Assembly: GCA_963972255.1 (NCBI GenBank)
Contig: CAXATO010000005.1
Span: forward strand, 62,001-126,000
DNA length: 64,000 nucleotides
From: UBA1479 sp002706405
Lineage (GTDB): Bacteria; Pseudomonadota; Alphaproteobacteria; Rhodospirillales; Casp-alpha2
Direction: 5' to 3'
Both the position numbers and the translations under genes were made by a program. Shown in pieces: positions 62,143-64,000 of this stretch (its first letter is position 1; each line of letters starts with the position of its first letter). The notes under the pieces are model-generated. The model worked only from the letters and a program-made list of their open reading frames with translations. It ran no database searches and was not told where the DNA came from.

Positions 62143-62162
62143 CGGCCGGGAAGGGGATTAGG

Positions 62163-63050
62163 GTGGCTTTCGATCCATTACGCAAGCTGTTCAAGGAAAT
62201 CGGCCGGTATCGCGCAACCCGCGATAAGTGGCGGGGCCGTTTGCGCCTGCGTCATTTACTGCGCGATCCACGGGACCTATTCGCCCGGCGTCTGGCGGCG
62301 AATTGGCGGGGCGGCTATGTGCCGTTCGGTGATGGTGGCCTGTGGCTCTATCTCCCGGCGGACCTGGACCGCCAGGGACAGCGGTTGGCGATCGATGGCG
62401 GTATGCCGGATTCGGTGGTGGCCCTGGTGGCTCGGCCCGGCGACGTGGCGGTCGATATCGGCGGTAACCTGGGCGAATGGATGGCGCCGCTTGCGGCTGC
62501 CGTCGGCACGGAAGGCAGGGTCTTCACCTTCGAGCCGGTGCCGGTTCTGGCCGACGCCCTTGAAAAGACGGCCCGTCTTAACGGCCATGAGGTGACGGTC
62601 GAGGTCCTGCGTTCCGCTGTGGCGGATGCGACCGGGGAGGCGTCCTTCAACGTGACCATGGCGGCCGGCGGTGACGGCGCCCTGTCGGGCTTGTCTACGG
62701 CCGGTAGCGCCACGGTGCCGACGATCACTCTGGACGACTTCATGGCGGAACGCGGCCTGAGCCGGCTCGACCTGATCAAGATCGACGTCGAGGGAGCGGA
62801 GCGCCGCGTGCTGGAAGGGGCGCGGCGTACGTTGGAAACCTGCAAACCCCGTCTTGTGTTCGAAAGTGGCCATGAAAGCGCGGGCGACCGGGCGGCGATC
62901 GCTGATCTGCTCGATGGGGCCGGATACGACCTCGTCGGCCTGTTGCTCGACGGTGTTATCGTTGCCTGCGATTGGTCGGATTTCGGCGCCGCCACAGGTG
63001 TCTTTGCCGACGGCCAGACGCGCAATCTTCTCGCGCTGCCGCGGGGCTGA
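62163..63050 (+). CDS. FkbM-family methyltransferase
   Basis: The 295-residue SAM-dependent methyltransferase has the FkbM features VAVDIGGNLGEWMAPLA for SAM binding and FTFEPVPVLADAL. Further on are the LIKIDVEGAERRVLEGA segment, which follows the family pattern (KIDVEGxE), and PRLVFE. FkbM proteins O-methylate sugars or polyketides. It begins at GTG 62163, with AAGGGG about seven bases upstream, shortly after the other methyltransferase gene, so both probably act on the same glycan. Confidence 0.88.
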   Translation: MAFDPLRKLFKEIGRYRATRDKWRGRLRLRHLLRDPRDLFARRLAANWRGGYVPFGDGGLWLYLPADLDRQGQRLAIDGGMPDSVVALVARPGDVAVDIGGNLGEWMAPLAAAVGTEGRVFTFEPVPVLADALEKTARLNGHEVTVEVLRSAVADATGEASFNVTMAAGGDGALSGLSTAGSATVPTITLDDFMAERGLSRLDLIKIDVEGAERRVLEGARRTLETCKPRLVFESGHESAGDRAAIADLLDGAGYDLVGLLLDGVIVACDWSDFGAATGVFADGQTRNLLALPRG

Positions 63051-63185
63051 CGGAATATTAGGTTTCCCCATGTGACACAGGGGTGTGGACGGTATCGCCG
63101 TTGTCCGGGATGCCGGTCTGCTGCCTCTCCCCGCCAATGCGAAAGATGCTAAGCTGACCACTAAACAAGCAGGGAGCATCGGGAA

Positions 63186-64000
63186 GTGAAGCTGACATTC
63201 ATGGGGGCCACGGGCACGGTGACCGGGTCCAAATACCTGGTCGAGGCCGGTGGCAAGAAGATTCTCGTCGATTGCGGCCTGTTCCAGGGGCTGAAGGAAT
63301 TGCGCCTGCGCAACTGGGCGCCGCTGCCGGTTGATCCCACGGAAATCGATGCGGTGGTTCTGACCCATGCCCATCTCGACCACAGCGGCTATATCCCCCT
63401 GCTCGTACGCAACGGGTTCAAGGGGCCGATCTATTGTTCCGAGGCGACCGAGGATCTTTGCGCCATCCTACTGCCGGACAGCGGCTACCTTCAGGAGGCG
63501 GACGCCGAACGCGCCAACCGGCGCAAATATACCAAACACAAGCCGGCCCTGCCGCTTTACACCCAGGCTGATGCCCACCGCTCAATGGATCAGTTCAAGG
63601 CCATTCCCTTCGGCGTCCCGCAGGCCCTGGGCGACGGCCTGACGGTCAGCCTGTCACGGTCCGGGCATATCCTGGGATCGGCCTTCGTGCGGATCGACGA
63701 TGGCGGCACGTCCTTGGTATTTTCGGGGGACCTCGGTCGGGCCGACGATCCGGTCATGGTGCCGCCCGCGGAAATCCACGATGCGGACTATCTGGTGGTG
63801 GAATCAACCTACGGCGACCGCCTGCATCGCGACAGCGACGCGGAGAAGAAGCTCGGCGCCATCATCCGCGAGACGGCGGCGCGCGGCGGCACGGTTCTCA
63901 TTCCCGCCTTTGCCGTCGGGCGCACGCAAACCGTCCTGTATCACATACACCAACTGAAGCAGGCGGGGGCCATTCCGGACATCCCGGTGTTTCTCGACAG
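63186..64000 (+). CDS. Beta-CASP metallo-beta-lactamase RNA hydrolase (partial, runs off window)
   Basis: The gene begins at GTG 63186 (GGGAG ribosome site about nine bases upstream) and continues past the end of the window; 271 codons are visible. The N-terminal metallo-beta-lactamase fold has the metal motif HAHLDHSG with His61, His63, Asp65 and His66. RSGHILGSAFV and ESTYGDR follow further on. The latter is the start of the beta-CASP region, found in RNase J/CPSF-73-like and DNA/RNA nucleases. The C-terminal part of the beta-CASP and any additional domains are not visible. Confidence 0.87.
   Translation, partial: MKLTFMGATGTVTGSKYLVEAGGKKILVDCGLFQGLKELRLRNWAPLPVDPTEIDAVVLTHAHLDHSGYIPLLVRNGFKGPIYCSEATEDLCAILLPDSGYLQEADAERANRRKYTKHKPALPLYTQADAHRSMDQFKAIPFGVPQALGDGLTVSLSRSGHILGSAFVRIDDGGTSLVFSGDLGRADDPVMVPPAEIHDADYLVVESTYGDRLHRDSDAEKKLGAIIRETAARGGTVLIPAFAVGRTQTVLYHIHQLKQAGAIPDIPVFLD

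Noticed and set aside
1..64000. Search for CRISPR arrays, transposases, integrases, rRNA genes and phage genes
   Set aside because: No regular spacer-repeat pattern, no recognisable recombinase and no ribosomal RNA sequence was seen; the only RNA gene recognised is tRNA-Pro.

Overview
The window reads as one continuous stretch of GC-rich chromosome from an alphaproteobacterium, most likely a (probably marine) member of the Rhodospirillales. The signs are a complete alphaproteobacterial division/cell-wall run ending in an FtsZ with a very long linker, an ATP synthase F0 operon that carries both b and b' subunits and is separate from F1, the smc-thioredoxin-DUF721-mutY neighbourhood, DUF2336 and DUF2007 proteins, and several TRAP receptors. 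No insertion sequence, phage gene or CRISPR array was seen.

Layout. 1-11.2 kb: murD-ftsW-murG-murC-murB-ddl-ftsQ-ftsA-ftsZ, tightly packed with start/stop overlaps, making peptidoglycan precursors and the divisome and closed by a hairpin after ftsZ. 11.3-17.2 kb: lpxC (lipid A), then bamD-recN-ligA. 17.5-20.7 kb: a three-gene polyamine cassette of type III amino-acid decarboxylase, deoxyhypusine synthase homologue and agmatinase-like ureohydrolase. 20.9-28.3 kb, minus strand: atpI-atpB-atpE-atpF'-atpF, smc, a DsbA-like thioredoxin and a DUF721/DciA-like gene. 28.4-31.9 kb: mutY, a GNAT acetyltransferase, apt and a class III aminotransferase.

32-42.2 kb is the most distinctive part. It has three TAXI-type TRAP receptors around a single fused TRAP permease with a UspA protein, then a secreted c-type cytochrome, a DUF2336 protein and a membrane-anchored DctP-type receptor with no permease beside it. 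It also holds a 34-residue single-span membrane protein behind a perfect FNR-type palindrome at 41989-42002, followed by a strong terminator. 42.3-44 kb has a lipoprotein, a small secreted protein and tRNA-Pro(CGG).

44.3-51 kb: a CYTH-CHAD protein, an orphan ParA and a small XRE regulator, a long-chain polyprenyl diphosphate synthase, DUF2007, a TrmN6-like methyltransferase, and a short set of an anchored coiled-coil protein, a soluble S49 peptidase and a membrane zinc-ribbon protein. 51-56.6 kb: glyQ, glyS and ppdK. 56.7-63 kb: a GDP-L-fucose pathway (gmd, fcl and a bifunctional mannose-1-P guanylyltransferase/mannose-6-P isomerase), a convergent GT10 fucosyltransferase and two methyltransferases, which together suggest a fucosylated, possibly methylated surface glycan. 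The window ends inside a beta-CASP metallo-beta-lactamase gene.

All functions come from reading motifs, gene order and known family features. No database search was possible. Start codons were chosen from Shine-Dalgarno spacing and gene overlaps, and alternatives are given where the choice is open.
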